Below, piece after piece: positions 42,617 to 51,906 of a stretch of 64,000 bases of DNA. Source of the stretch: Pseudomonas laurentiana (lineage in GTDB: Bacteria; Pseudomonadota; Gammaproteobacteria; Pseudomonadales; Pseudomonadaceae); NCBI RefSeq assembly GCF_014648275.1, contig NZ_BMQU01000002.1:310001-374000 (forward strand), read 5' to 3'. Position 1 is the stretch's first letter, and each line of letters starts with the position of its first letter. Under the pieces are notes generated by a model. The model did not search any database and was not told the origin of the DNA. It worked only from the letters and a program-made list of their open reading frames with translations. A program made the translations under genes and the position numbers.

Positions 42617-44794
42617 TCAAGAAGGCTCGTCACCATCATCGTCATTGAACACGTCTTCCCAGTTGAACGCCAACACGCGATCGTCATCAGCAGAGACCGG
42701 AGCCATGGCCAACTGCTCAGCCTTCAGGTTCTCCGGATGCTGCCGCCAACGCTCGAGGCTGGCAGTCAATATCGCTGCCTGAGACGCGTAATGGCCGTAC
42801 ACATCCTCCGCATGGAGGCGAATGGTGTGTAGCATGAGTAAACGTTCCCGGGTGTTTTTCACCTGTTCGGCTTCACGCGCCAGCGCCCTGACCTCATGCT
42901 CGTGGGCATTCACGTAAGCATCGGGCCGAGCGAAAAGGTTGTGATGCTGCTGGCGCAGTTGCGCCTCGATGCTCACCAATGCCTCATCCACCTGGTTGAA
43001 CTCGCGCCGGGTGACCAGGTAACGCTTGAGCTCATATGTTTCCTGCCATCGACGCAACGTCGCCCAACAGCTTGGGATATACCCACCCACCATCGAATGA
43101 TTACCGGCACTGAACATTTGCGCCAACAGCGACTGACGCTCCGGCAAGCCATTGCGCTGCCTGAGTGCCAGGGAGCAGGCGGCATGCTGGCTCACCGTAT
43201 CGCAACCCGGCGACCAGAGAATCGAAGATTGCTCATGGGTGTCGAACTGCACCGGGAAGAAGTGCCACAGGAGGCCATGGTGTGCATAAGGCTCCCCCCC
43301 CCAATTGCTGATACCGGCGACAAACACCGAGAGGCCGACGGGCACATTGGCGAAGGTCATCGCAACCCCGGAGCCATACACCGACGGTTTGGTGTTCAAC
43401 CAGGTACCAGGCACGCTCGGCACCGGGTCGTTGTGGTTGACCATTCGGTAGTGCTTTAACGCCTCGGCGCCCTTGACGAAGGTGGCATCCCCCGCCCGGG
43501 GTGCGCCGTAGGTGTAGAGCGAAATACTGTAACCATCAGGCTTGCGGCGCAGCATCTCCGAAACCAGCAAGGCTATGGCGCCGCCCAGGCTGTGGCCGCA
43601 GATCATTAGCCTTTGCCCGGCATAGAACTTCTCCAGGTAATTCAAGACAAAACCCAAAACCACTTGGGCGGCTTGATAGAAGCCTCGATGTACCTTACCT
43701 TCGCCCTCCTCGAAGGGCACCTGCAGCGCGTCGACATCACGCAAGGCGTCCCAAGGCATCTCACTGGTGCCACGAATGGCAATCAGGATCAGTTCGTCAT
43801 TATGGGTGATGAACGCCTGGCTATCCGTGCCCCCTGTGCTTTGCCTCGAGTCATCGAGAAAATGGAGGCTCTCGGGGTTTTCCTGCTTATCCCTGAGTTC
43901 GGGGTTGTTCTGGGGGTAGAGGCCAGAGTCAAAGGGCACCACTTCCAAACGCCGGGAATACGCCACGTCTTCGTACAACGGGTAGTAGGCCTGTTTTTGC
44001 CCGGCATCGACCTGCCAGACCTCATCGAAACGGCACAGCGCGTCCCCCAGCATATTGCCCACGCTCGGCTGCCGCGGAAAGCTCACCAGACCACCCCGCA
44101 CCGGTAGATCGCGGGGCGACTGCCCGAACGGGCAATAACTCAGGGTGGCCATCAACGCCAGTTGATAAAGGTTCAGGGCGCAGAACTGCGGGCGGGTTGA
44201 GAGCATCGGCAGCAGTGCGCGCAGCGGGCGGACCTCCAGCACCGTGTGCCGGTTCGGCAACAGGCCAAACCCTTGCTCGCCGTACTTGCCCATCAGCCGC
44301 CGTAACCCAAGGGTGCGCTTGAAATGGCAGGCGACCTCGGGAGGCAGATGCGCGACATGCCTGACCAGGTGCCGAACCTCGACCTGATAATACGCATCCG
44401 CACAGGCCTGGGCCGGGTTGCTGGTGGTACGCGCACCATCGTGATTGCGGTAGCGGGTCTGTTCCGCGCGGACCTGAAGTTCGGTGATGGGGAGTGGGTA
44501 GGACTGCCTATCCATTAAGCGTGAGTAAAGTGGGACGCTTTGGTTATGCAAACTATTAAAGTTCACAGCAACCGGCCCCGCGAAGTGATTGTCTACTTTG
44601 CCCTTGCCTGCACTGTCCAAACTCCCCTTATAAACATGACCTTCGCTGTCAATGACCTCATAAAGAAGACCCGCATAGGGCTCACCAGACCCAAGCTCGT
44701 CTACCAATTGAAAGCTGGTCCATCGACCTTGTCGAGGGCAAGAAAACATACGACTACCCAATGGGGCTTGTAACTCGTCATCCGACTTTGACAC
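42617..44794 (-). CDS. Class 3 lipase, probable type VI secretion phospholipase effector (Tle family)
   Basis: 725 residues without a signal peptide. The alpha/beta hydrolase part has the nucleophile elbow ICGHSLGG (S402), acid D456 in MVNHNDPVPS and H505 or H506 in AHHGLLWHF. AIRGTSEMPWDALRD is the lid-side segment typical of Lipase_3 domains. The N-terminal 100 residues form a small beta domain common on VgrG-linked cargo. Expected to hydrolyse phospholipids of rival cells from the periplasm. GTG 44794 has AAGGAG 8 bases upstream, overlapping the end of the immunity gene. Order vgrG - DUF4123 - immunity - immunity - lipase identifies it as the island's toxin. Tle2-like by domain type; subfamily uncertain. 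Confidence 0.85.
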   Translation of the reverse strand: MSKSDDELQAPLGSRMFSCPRQGRWTSFQLVDELGSGEPYAGLLYEVIDSEGHVYKGSLDSAGKGKVDNHFAGPVAVNFNSLHNQSVPLYSRLMDRQSYPLPITELQVRAEQTRYRNHDGARTTSNPAQACADAYYQVEVRHLVRHVAHLPPEVACHFKRTLGLRRLMGKYGEQGFGLLPNRHTVLEVRPLRALLPMLSTRPQFCALNLYQLALMATLSYCPFGQSPRDLPVRGGLVSFPRQPSVGNMLGDALCRFDEVWQVDAGQKQAYYPLYEDVAYSRRLEVVPFDSGLYPQNNPELRDKQENPESLHFLDDSRQSTGGTDSQAFITHNDELILIAIRGTSEMPWDALRDVDALQVPFEEGEGKVHRGFYQAAQVVLGFVLNYLEKFYAGQRLMICGHSLGGAIALLVSEMLRRKPDGYSISLYTYGAPRAGDATFVKGAEALKHYRMVNHNDPVPSVPGTWLNTKPSVYGSGVAMTFANVPVGLSVFVAGISNWGGEPYAHHGLLWHFFPVQFDTHEQSSILWSPGCDTVSQHAACSLALRQRNGLPERQSLLAQMFSAGNHSMVGGYIPSCWATLRRWQETYELKRYLVTRREFNQVDEALVSIEAQLRQQHHNLFARPDAYVNAHEHEVRALAREAEQVKNTRERLLMLHTIRLHAEDVYGHYASQAAILTASLERWRQHPENLKAEQLAMAPVSADDDRVLAFNWEDVFNDDDGDEPS

Positions 44795-44806
44795 TTTGCG
44801 ATCTCC

Positions 44807-45535
44807 TTATTCTGTGCAGCTCGGGTAAACCGTACATCTACGCCCATCAGGCATCATGAAGTCGGTGAACCTAGGTGGGCTTATACAACTTTCTTCATTT
44901 TCCGTACCCCACCGGCCTGTGCATGGGCGCCAGCCCTCTTTCGTTTTCAACCAAAAACCGTCGTAATACGGTTCTTCACTTTCATCGACCCTTACATTCA
45001 GCCTCACTGTTTTACCCGGCAGTTGCTCAAGGGTATACCCTGCAAAAGGATGCCCAGCACCCAACTGACCCTCCGCATCAATGGCTTTACAATCCAGTAT
45101 TTTCACAATGCGCCGCTTCGGCCCCATCGTGCGAAAAAACCATTGGCACTGGCCATGAAACGTACTTTCACCTGCAGCATTGAATATTTCTCTGTACTGC
45201 CCCTCTCGTTCATAGCGAATCGCGACTAAACCCGTATCTTCGCCAAAATCAAACCAGTCGTCGCTATACGCAGCTGCAATCTGTAACTCTATGCGACGCA
45301 GTACCAACGGACACCCGCTGACCGTTCGATACAAGGCAATGACCGAATTGGGCTCGTACTCTTTTCGCCATTTCAAGTTATAACCCACCTCGGTTTTTCG
45401 CCCGCCCGGCACCGTACAGGTTTCCCCTTCGTCGGGCACGTAAACCGCAATCGCCTTGTAGGCAAAACCTGGCGGCAAATCGGCGGTGAAGGTGAAGTGG
45501 TTCGGCGGCGCGCTTGTGCAACCTGCCAACAATGT
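44807..45535 (-). repeat. Tandem duplication unit A (immunity gene 1)
   Basis: This stretch aligns with 45653-46381 at a constant offset of 846 bases. The first and last 60-120 bases differ at only one or two positions, while the centre is clearly diverged. Confidence 0.85.
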
Positions 45536-45640
45536 GAAACCAAAGTAAAAGAGCAGCCGTGCGCAACTACTGATTTGCACTTGCTCAGTCACTGGCCCAT
45601 TACCCAATAATAAATTCAAGACTTTATCCCGTGGTGGCAT
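44807..45640 (-). CDS. T6SS immunity lipoprotein, copy 1 (next to the lipase)
   Basis: 277 residues with a lipobox LLAGC (C about 41), then SAPPNHFTFTADLPPGF. It is a close paralogue of the next gene, with near-identical ends and a divergent middle (about residues 125-150, AAAYSDDWFDFGEDTG). Being a lipoprotein of the periplasm and lying directly before the lipase gene, it is the likely cognate inhibitor. ATG 45640 has AAGGA 9 bases upstream but gives an unusually long N-terminal region before the membrane stretch; a GTG at 45592 is possible. Several conserved cysteines (GETCTVPGG, HGQCQWF, PSCTE) suggest disulfides. Confidence 0.82.
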   Translation of the reverse strand: MPPRDKVLNLLLGNGPVTEQVQISSCARLLFYFGFTLLAGCTSAPPNHFTFTADLPPGFAYKAIAVYVPDEGETCTVPGGRKTEVGYNLKWRKEYEPNSVIALYRTVSGCPLVLRRIELQIAAAYSDDWFDFGEDTGLVAIRYEREGQYREIFNAAGESTFHGQCQWFFRTMGPKRRIVKILDCKAIDAEGQLGAGHPFAGYTLEQLPGKTVRLNVRVDESEEPYYDGFWLKTKEGWRPCTGRWGTENEESCISPPRFTDFMMPDGRRCTVYPSCTE

Positions 45641-45652
45641 CGCGTAATGTCC

Positions 45653-46381
45653 TTATTCTGTACAGCTCGGGTAAACCGTACATCTACGCCCATCAGGCAT
45701 CATGAAGTCGGTGAACCTTGGCGGATTAATGCAAGGCTCCTCGTTTACCGTACCCCATCGCCCCGTACATGGCCGCCAACCACCCGGACTCTTAAGCCAC
45801 CAGCCGTTATAATAGGGGCTCTCTTCTTCCGCCAACTTTATGTGCAGTCTTACGACCTTACCTGACAACTGCTCAACTGCATAAGCAGCAAAGGGTTTTC
45901 CGCGACCCAATCGGCCCTCTTCGTCGGTCGATGTGCAATCAAGAATTTTGCGAAGCACACGATGCTTACCCATCGTGCGAAAAAACCATTGGCACTGGCC
46001 ATGAAAAGTGCTTTCGCCAGCAGTGTTGAATGTCTCTTTATACTGCTCATCCAGCTCATAGCGAATCGCTACACCGCCGGTGCTATAGCTCCTATCCCAA
46101 ACACTTTCACCATAGACCGAACCAATGTTCAAATTGATACTTCTTAACACCAACGGACACCCACTGACGGTCCGATACAAAGCAATAACCGAATTGGGCT
46201 CGTACTCTTTCCACCACTTCAAGTTATAACCCACTTCAGTCTTTCGCCCGCCCGGCACCGTACAGGTTTCCCCTTCGTCGGGCACGTAAACCGCAATCGC
46301 CTTGTAGGCAAAACCCGGCGGCAAATCGGCGGTGAAGGTGAAGTGGTTCGGCGGCGCACTTGTGCAACCTGCAAGCCATGT
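45653..46381 (-). repeat. Tandem duplication unit B (immunity gene 2)
   Basis: Partner of 44807-45535, offset 846 bases with no net insertion or deletion across the alignable part. The conserved ends include the stop codon and the Shine-Dalgarno sequence of the following gene. Confidence 0.85.
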
Positions 46382-46423
46382 AAAACCGAAGTACGCGAGC
46401 CCTCGTTGCATAGCCCGGATCAT
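45653..46423 (-). CDS. T6SS immunity lipoprotein, copy 2
   Basis: 256 residues, lipobox WLAGC with the cysteine near residue 20, then the same SAPPNHFTFTADLPPGF start and FMMPDGRRCTVYPSCTE end as copy 1. The middle differs (GSVYGESVWDRSYSTGG). ATG 46423 overlaps the DUF4123 stop by ATGA, which fixes the start better than an in-frame ATG 21 bases earlier. It may protect against an older or related lipase variant, or the pair may broaden immunity. Confidence 0.82.
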   Translation of the reverse strand: MIRAMQRGLAYFGFTWLAGCTSAPPNHFTFTADLPPGFAYKAIAVYVPDEGETCTVPGGRKTEVGYNLKWWKEYEPNSVIALYRTVSGCPLVLRSINLNIGSVYGESVWDRSYSTGGVAIRYELDEQYKETFNTAGESTFHGQCQWFFRTMGKHRVLRKILDCTSTDEEGRLGRGKPFAAYAVEQLSGKVVRLHIKLAEEESPYYNGWWLKSPGGWRPCTGRWGTVNEEPCINPPRFTDFMMPDGRRCTVYPSCTE

Positions 46424-47274
46424 CGACTGCCACCTTGGGTACAAAATCGGGTACGCAGGTACACGCGTTCAAAATGTGCGCTCGGCCTTTCACCCGGCTG
46501 TACCTCCCACCATTCCGGCAGCCGATAGTCGGGCGACTGCAAACTCTGGGTCAGTAGAAATTCCAGCTGCGCTGCTTGCTTCCACCCCCATCGCTCTGCC
46601 AGTTCCAGCAAGCGCGTCAACCAGAGGTCCGGTGGATGACGCTCGGCCAGGGCTGCGTAGGCCTCGAGGTGCTCGGCCAGCAGGTAGCGATGGGCGTTGG
46701 TATACCGCAACTCAGCCGTGAGCTGTGCGGGCGCGGGAACGTGCAACCACGCTGGATCAGGGGGTAGCGGGTATCGACCTGGCGCGGGGTTTTCGGTGAC
46801 AGTCCAGCACGCCCCCTGCCAGTAACAAACGCTGATGGCCGTACCCAAGTATTCGGCAACGACCGATACTGGCAAGTACGCCAGTGCCCGGCTCAGCACA
46901 CGAGGATCCTGGAAACGGTAGAGTGCCTGGTGCGGTCGGGGGCCAATCAGCAAGCGCTCGCGCCAGTGTTCGACCCATTCGGACAACCCGCCTTCAGGAA
47001 GGCTGGCGAACCAGCCCCACTGGCAGTCCGGGGCGTTGATGAGTCGATCGAGTTCGTCATCATCGCCCTCCCCCAGGATAAACAGGAACGGGCCAATACC
47101 TGCCAGCTCCGCAACCGGGGTCGCGCTGCAAACACTGCTGTAGCGATCAGGGCTACGGCGGCCCGCCAACGCCTGCCGGGTTTCGAACTGATCCTGGGCA
47201 TCCAGCACCAGGCACAGCGAGTAACCGTGGCGCAGTTGTTCGGCCATCCATTGACGGGGCGATAGTATTGTCAT
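46420..47274 (-). CDS. DUF4123 effector-loading adaptor for type VI secretion
   Basis: 284 residues. The N-terminal half (YSLCLVLDAQDQ, GPFLFILGEGDDDELDRLI, GWFASLPEGGLSEWVEHWR, QALYRFQDPRVL) follows the DUF4123 pattern. These adaptors dock one effector onto one VgrG spike and are not themselves secreted. ATGA overlaps join it to vgrG upstream and to immunity gene 2 downstream. The C-terminal half (about 150-284) is variable and probably recognises the lipase. Confidence 0.88.
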   Translation of the reverse strand: MTILSPRQWMAEQLRHGYSLCLVLDAQDQFETRQALAGRRSPDRYSSVCSATPVAELAGIGPFLFILGEGDDDELDRLINAPDCQWGWFASLPEGGLSEWVEHWRERLLIGPRPHQALYRFQDPRVLSRALAYLPVSVVAEYLGTAISVCYWQGACWTVTENPAPGRYPLPPDPAWLHVPAPAQLTAELRYTNAHRYLLAEHLEAYAALAERHPPDLWLTRLLELAERWGWKQAAQLEFLLTQSLQSPDYRLPEWWEVQPGERPSAHFERVYLRTRFCTQGGSR

Positions 47275-49313
47275 GGGGTTTCCCCCTCAGGCACACAGAA
47301 ACCGGCCTTGCAGGCCTCGCACACCGGACAGAAATCAGCACCGAGCGCTTTGCTGGCCGACATCAGTGCGTGCTGTGATGGTGCGACACTCAGTGCCAAC
47401 GGCAGCGGAGCATGTAGCGCCGGTAGACCGTCCGGCAGTACCACGGCCCCCGCCCCCAGTGCAGCGCCGAGCTGTATGTCGCAGCTACTGAAGATTCCCC
47501 CGGCACCGATCACGATGTGTTGGCCACCCGCGCTCAAGGTAATGCTGGCGCCAGCCATGATATGCACGTTCTGCCCTGCCTCAAGTACTGCGCTCTGCCC
47601 AACCTGGGTGTGACGGTTGTCAGCCACCTGAAGGTAATCATTCGCTTCAAGCTTTACCTTGCGGTTGCCATGAACACTATGGTGCTCCTCAGCGTTCAGT
47701 ACGCTGATGCTATTGCCCTTGACCGTGACCGTGCGCTGGTTACCGATCTCCATGCGGCTGTCGTGCTCGACCTTTTGCTCAAGGTCGCGCTGGGCGCGCA
47801 GGTAGATCAACTCCTGACCAACCCGGTCCTCGATGTGCAGTTCGTTAAACCCGCTACTGCCTGTGGAACTGCGACTGCGAAAGACGCTGCGGGTCTTGTG
47901 TGCCGGCAGTTCGTAGGGCACCGGGTTGAGGCTATTAGGTAGGCAACTGCTGACCACCGGCCGGTCAGGGTCCCCTTCCAGGAAGGAAATCAGTACCTCC
48001 ATACCCACCCGTGGAATGCTGATGCTGCCGTAACCATTGCCCGCCCAACCGGAGGCAACCCTCACCCAACAACTGCTGTGATCGTTGTACGCACCTTCAC
48101 GGTCCCAGTGAAACTGCACCTTGACCCGACCGTACGAATCGCAATACACCTCTTCCCCCTTTGGACCGGTCACCCGCGCAGTCTGTTGCCCTAGCACCCG
48201 CGGTTTGCGGTAGACCTGTTGCGGGCGATAGAACACATCCCAAGGGGTTGCGATAAAACGATTACGGTATCCCTGCAGAAAACCGCGCTCAGGGTCGCCT
48301 GCCTCGTGGCTGATGCTTTCCTCCAGTACTTGGGGTTGCCTACCCTCGTGATGGATCTCGGTCAGCAACCAAAAGTCGTTCCACGCCTTGCGTGGATGCT
48401 CGGTCAGCGGCAGCAAATGACCGCTGACCAGTAGGGCTTGGTCGCTGTGGCCTTCGGCCTGCCGGTGGTCGATACGGTGACGCTCCAGAGCTCTCTGGCT
48501 GAGTTGTTTACCGCGTTCGCCTTCGCTGAAGCCGCCCGGGTAGGTGTAATCCTCCAGGTCCGGCTCGGGGTAATGCGTGTCTTCACGGTGCTCGGCTTGC
48601 AATACAACGCTGGACTTTTCAAAGTCGTAATCACGCCATGTGGTACGCCTGGTACGCGCCTCCAGACGCAATTGAAAGCGCTTGATTACCGGTTCATCGG
48701 CGACCAGACCGCTGTCCTGAGCATAGGCCGTGGGCTTTTCAAGTTTGGGGAAGAAGGTCTGGTGATCGCTGAACACCACCCGATGGCCTGCGGGGCTATG
48801 CCTGAAGGAGTAACTGACGCCCTCTTCAAAACACAGCCGCTGGATGAAATGCAGATCGGTTTCGCCGTACTGCACGCAGTACTCCCGCTCTGTGGCGGTC
48901 TTCTCGAGGTGCATCTGGTAGGCATTGCTGAGAATGCCGTGCTCCTTGAGGATCTGCGCGATGATCTGCTCCACCGTGCGCTTCTGGAAGATACGGTGAT
49001 TGCGACGCAGCTCAAGGTAAGCCAACTGCGGTACCAATGTCAGGTGATAACGCGTAAGACGCTTGCCAGCCTCACCCAGGGCTGCCCGGAACACCTGACC
49101 GTGGATACCAGCCCCTCGGTCATCGAATGCCAGAAACGCCTGTTTGTGCAACAGGGTTTCAAGCGCCAGATCGGCGCGCTCGCTGACCAGTTCCACATCA
49201 AACGCGTAGGGTGTGCTGATGGCCTCCTGGCCGCTAAATGACAACACTTGCAGGTCATGCTGAAGACCCTCAAGCGTCAGGCTGAATTGCACCGTATTGG
49301 CGGCTGTGAACAT
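47271..49313 (-). CDS. vgrG: VgrG spike protein (type VI secretion)
   Basis: 680 residues. The gp27-like base occupies about 1-370 (YCVQYGETDLHFIQRLCFEEGVSY). The gp5 OB-fold domain is at about 390-470 (GPKGEEVYCDSYGRVKVQFHWDREG, SCWVRVASGWAGNGYGSISIPRVGMEVLISFLEGDPDRPVV). A DUF2345-like beta-helix of repeats follows (SVLNAEEHHSVHGN, AGASITLSAGGQHIVIGAGG). The last 20 residues are cysteine-rich (CPVCEACKAGFC). ATG 49313 has GAGGGA upstream. No PAAR protein or other T6SS core gene is in the window, so this is an orphan vgrG island fed by a secretion system elsewhere. Confidence 0.95.
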   Translation of the reverse strand: MFTAANTVQFSLTLEGLQHDLQVLSFSGQEAISTPYAFDVELVSERADLALETLLHKQAFLAFDDRGAGIHGQVFRAALGEAGKRLTRYHLTLVPQLAYLELRRNHRIFQKRTVEQIIAQILKEHGILSNAYQMHLEKTATEREYCVQYGETDLHFIQRLCFEEGVSYSFRHSPAGHRVVFSDHQTFFPKLEKPTAYAQDSGLVADEPVIKRFQLRLEARTRRTTWRDYDFEKSSVVLQAEHREDTHYPEPDLEDYTYPGGFSEGERGKQLSQRALERHRIDHRQAEGHSDQALLVSGHLLPLTEHPRKAWNDFWLLTEIHHEGRQPQVLEESISHEAGDPERGFLQGYRNRFIATPWDVFYRPQQVYRKPRVLGQQTARVTGPKGEEVYCDSYGRVKVQFHWDREGAYNDHSSCWVRVASGWAGNGYGSISIPRVGMEVLISFLEGDPDRPVVSSCLPNSLNPVPYELPAHKTRSVFRSRSSTGSSGFNELHIEDRVGQELIYLRAQRDLEQKVEHDSRMEIGNQRTVTVKGNSISVLNAEEHHSVHGNRKVKLEANDYLQVADNRHTQVGQSAVLEAGQNVHIMAGASITLSAGGQHIVIGAGGIFSSCDIQLGAALGAGAVVLPDGLPALHAPLPLALSVAPSQHALMSASKALGADFCPVCEACKAGFCVPEGETP

Positions 49314-49468
49314 TCCTTGTCCCTCTCGCGATGGCAGCGAAAAGGCGCCCACTGTGAAACAAGCGCCTTCAATTACGAAGGACTGGAACGCTAGCAGATA
49401 CCCTTCCCGAAGGATGTAGGACCCTTCCGAAAGTGCTTACTGCACGACCATTGTTCTGGCGCCCGCGC

Positions 49469-51646
49469 TCAACCGCGAAGGCGTCTCACCAGTGCCGGGA
49501 TCACTTCCGCTGGCACCGGGCGCGCCAACAGATAACCCTGGCCCAGCTCACACCCCAACCGCAGCAGTTCGTCGGCGGTGCATTGATCTTCGATGCCTTC
49601 GGCCAAGGTTTCCAGCCCCAGCGAGCGGGCCATCTGGATGATCGCCTCGACGATGGCGTGGCCATCGGCGGCACTGGTCATCCCGCGCACAAAGGACTGG
49701 TCGATCTTGAGCGTGTCTACCGGCAGCCGACGCAAGTACGCCAGCGATGAATAGCCGGTGCCAAAATCGTCGATAGACAGTTTGATGCCATAGGATTTAA
49801 GGCTGATCAGCGTCGCCAGCACCTGCTCGGTGTCTTCGATCAGGCTCGACTCCGTCAACTCCAGCTCCAGTGCCGATGCCGGCAGGCTGGCATCGCTCAG
49901 TGCCCGTTTGATCACCGCCTCCAGCGAGTGATGATGCAGTTGCACGGGCGACAGGTTGACCGCAACCCTTGGAATATCCAGCCCATTGGCCCGCCATTGT
50001 GCGGCCTGCCGGCAGGCTTGCTGGATAATCCAGTCGCCCATTGGAACGATCAACCCGCTTTCTTCAGCAGCAGTAATGAAACGGTCTGGTGAAATCAGCC
50101 CTTGCGTTGGATGCTCCCAACGTACCAGCGCTTCGGCACCGACAATTCGCCCGCTGCCCAGCTCGAACTGCAACTGGTAATGCAGCGTCAGCTCATGCTG
50201 GTCGATAGCCTGGCGCAGGCTGTTAAGCAGTTGCAGGCGCTCACTGACCTCCAGGTTCATGGCCGCGCTGTAGAAACGCCAGGTCTTGCGGCCCGCCTGC
50301 TTGGCCTTGTACATCGCGGTTTCTGCGTTACGCAGCAACTCAGCCGGTGCGTCGCCATCGTGGGGCGCCACGGCGACGCCAATGGACACCGACGCTGCAA
50401 TCGCTTGCCCGCCAATCTGGAAGGGTGCGGCCAGCAGGTCCAGGATAGTTTGCGGAACGCTGGCAATGTCATCGGCATTCGTCAGGCCGGTCAGCAGTAC
50501 AGCGAATTCGTCGCCGCCATAACGACACACGGTAGCCGTCGCCGGCAACCCTTCACGCAAGCGCTCACCTATCGCTCGCAGCAGATTGTCGCCGTGGGCA
50601 TGGCCCAAGGAATCGTTGACCAGCTTGAACGCATCGACATCCAGAAACAGCAAGACGACCGGGTTATCGTCACCGCGCACACTGACCAGTGCCTGCAGTA
50701 TACGGTCTTGCAGCAGTACCAGATTAGGCAGGCCTGTCAGTGCATCGTAGAACGACATCACCTCGATACGTTTCTCGGCAGCCTGGCGGTCGGCGATTTC
50801 TATCGCCAGGCGCTCATAGGGCTCGCGCACGCTTGAAACGAACACAATGCGGTAGATCAAGCCGTACGAGAGGACCTTGTACAGGTGTCCGGTCAGGCTG
50901 TAGAGCCCGTTGACGTTGTGATACGCGGTGAAGCACAGCTCAGCGAGTATGGAAATCAGCGTAGCGGCGAGCAGGCCGTTGGCATCGTAAGCGCGGCTCT
51001 GCCGCGCATGCCAAAAGCAAACGGCCGCAATGGCCAGCAAGCCGATGATGGCCCATTCCATAGCGATCTTGAAGGGTGTGAGACCGCTGCCATCAATGAA
51101 GGTAGGCGGCCAGGCTTCAGGGAAAAACAGGCCGAATACATAAACCATGGCCACCATCGTCAATGCCGTAAGCAGCATTGGCAGGCGCGGAGTGCGGCTA
51201 GTCAGCGGACGCCACGAGCGCACCGAAATCAGCAACAACGTGGCGGCGGTCAGTGCACGCGACACCAGCCAGAAATCAATCGCCTTTTCGGGAGACGCAG
51301 GCGTAACGAATACCGGCATGCCCTTGTAGGACAGCACATGTGCCAGATCAAGCAACGCAATGGAAAGGAACGCACAACCGAGCAACAACAGGTTGCTGGG
51401 CTGCCCTGGCCGATAGCTGTGCCAGGTCACCGCGAATACCAGCACCGCAACCGTAATGGCAAAGATTTCACAGATCGCATGCAACGCCACCGGGAACCAG
51501 TCGGCACTGCTGTGAACAGAAGGGGGGGCAAGCCATACGGCAAGCAGCACCACGCCGAGGACAAGGACCATGGTCAGATGGTTGCTGTCGCGAGGCTGAC
51601 GGTCTGTAGCAGTGAATGTCGGAGAGGAACTGCTCGGATAGGTCAT
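49469..51646 (-). CDS. MASE3-GGDEF-EAL membrane protein (c-di-GMP turnover)
   Basis: 725 residues. Seven to eight helices in the first 275 residues form a MASE3-type sensor (LLLGCAFLSIALLDLAHVLSYKGMP). The GGDEF domain at about 290-455 has the intact motif RYGGDEFAV, and the EAL domain at about 465-720 has GAEALVRW, VNLSPVQL, LELELTESSLI and IDDFGTGYSSL. Both active sites look complete, so the protein could make and degrade c-di-GMP. ATG 51646 is chosen; a GTG two codons earlier is possible and neither has a strong ribosome site. It lies 155 bases upstream of vgrG on the same strand but is probably a separate transcript. Confidence 0.92.
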   Translation of the reverse strand: MTYPSSSSPTFTATDRQPRDSNHLTMVLVLGVVLLAVWLAPPSVHSSADWFPVALHAICEIFAITVAVLVFAVTWHSYRPGQPSNLLLLGCAFLSIALLDLAHVLSYKGMPVFVTPASPEKAIDFWLVSRALTAATLLLISVRSWRPLTSRTPRLPMLLTALTMVAMVYVFGLFFPEAWPPTFIDGSGLTPFKIAMEWAIIGLLAIAAVCFWHARQSRAYDANGLLAATLISILAELCFTAYHNVNGLYSLTGHLYKVLSYGLIYRIVFVSSVREPYERLAIEIADRQAAEKRIEVMSFYDALTGLPNLVLLQDRILQALVSVRGDDNPVVLLFLDVDAFKLVNDSLGHAHGDNLLRAIGERLREGLPATATVCRYGGDEFAVLLTGLTNADDIASVPQTILDLLAAPFQIGGQAIAASVSIGVAVAPHDGDAPAELLRNAETAMYKAKQAGRKTWRFYSAAMNLEVSERLQLLNSLRQAIDQHELTLHYQLQFELGSGRIVGAEALVRWEHPTQGLISPDRFITAAEESGLIVPMGDWIIQQACRQAAQWRANGLDIPRVAVNLSPVQLHHHSLEAVIKRALSDASLPASALELELTESSLIEDTEQVLATLISLKSYGIKLSIDDFGTGYSSLAYLRRLPVDTLKIDQSFVRGMTSAADGHAIVEAIIQMARSLGLETLAEGIEDQCTADELLRLGCELGQGYLLARPVPAEVIPALVRRLRG

Positions 51647-51906
51647 GGGCACAATCAGGCTGTGTTTCCGATAGCAGCATGGATACCGTCAGCTGCGGGC
51701 GGTCGCCATTGTATAAGGCGGCCTGGGCTAAAACCATATTTAAAATGGGTTTACTGGTGCTCTTTAAAGCCCCAAAGCAGCGCAAAACAAGGCACGAACG
51801 TCCCAAGTATGCGGCAACTTTGTCCGCTTAAAGATTTCGATTCTCATCAGCAATGTTATAGAGTAACCACACACGCGCACCTCAACCCCTGCACTGCGAA
51901 CGACAC

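Noticed and set aside
49410-49445. CCCTTCC repeats between vgrG and the MASE3 gene
   Set aside because: Short imperfect repeats with a weak hairpin; nothing to support a regulatory or mobile-element role.
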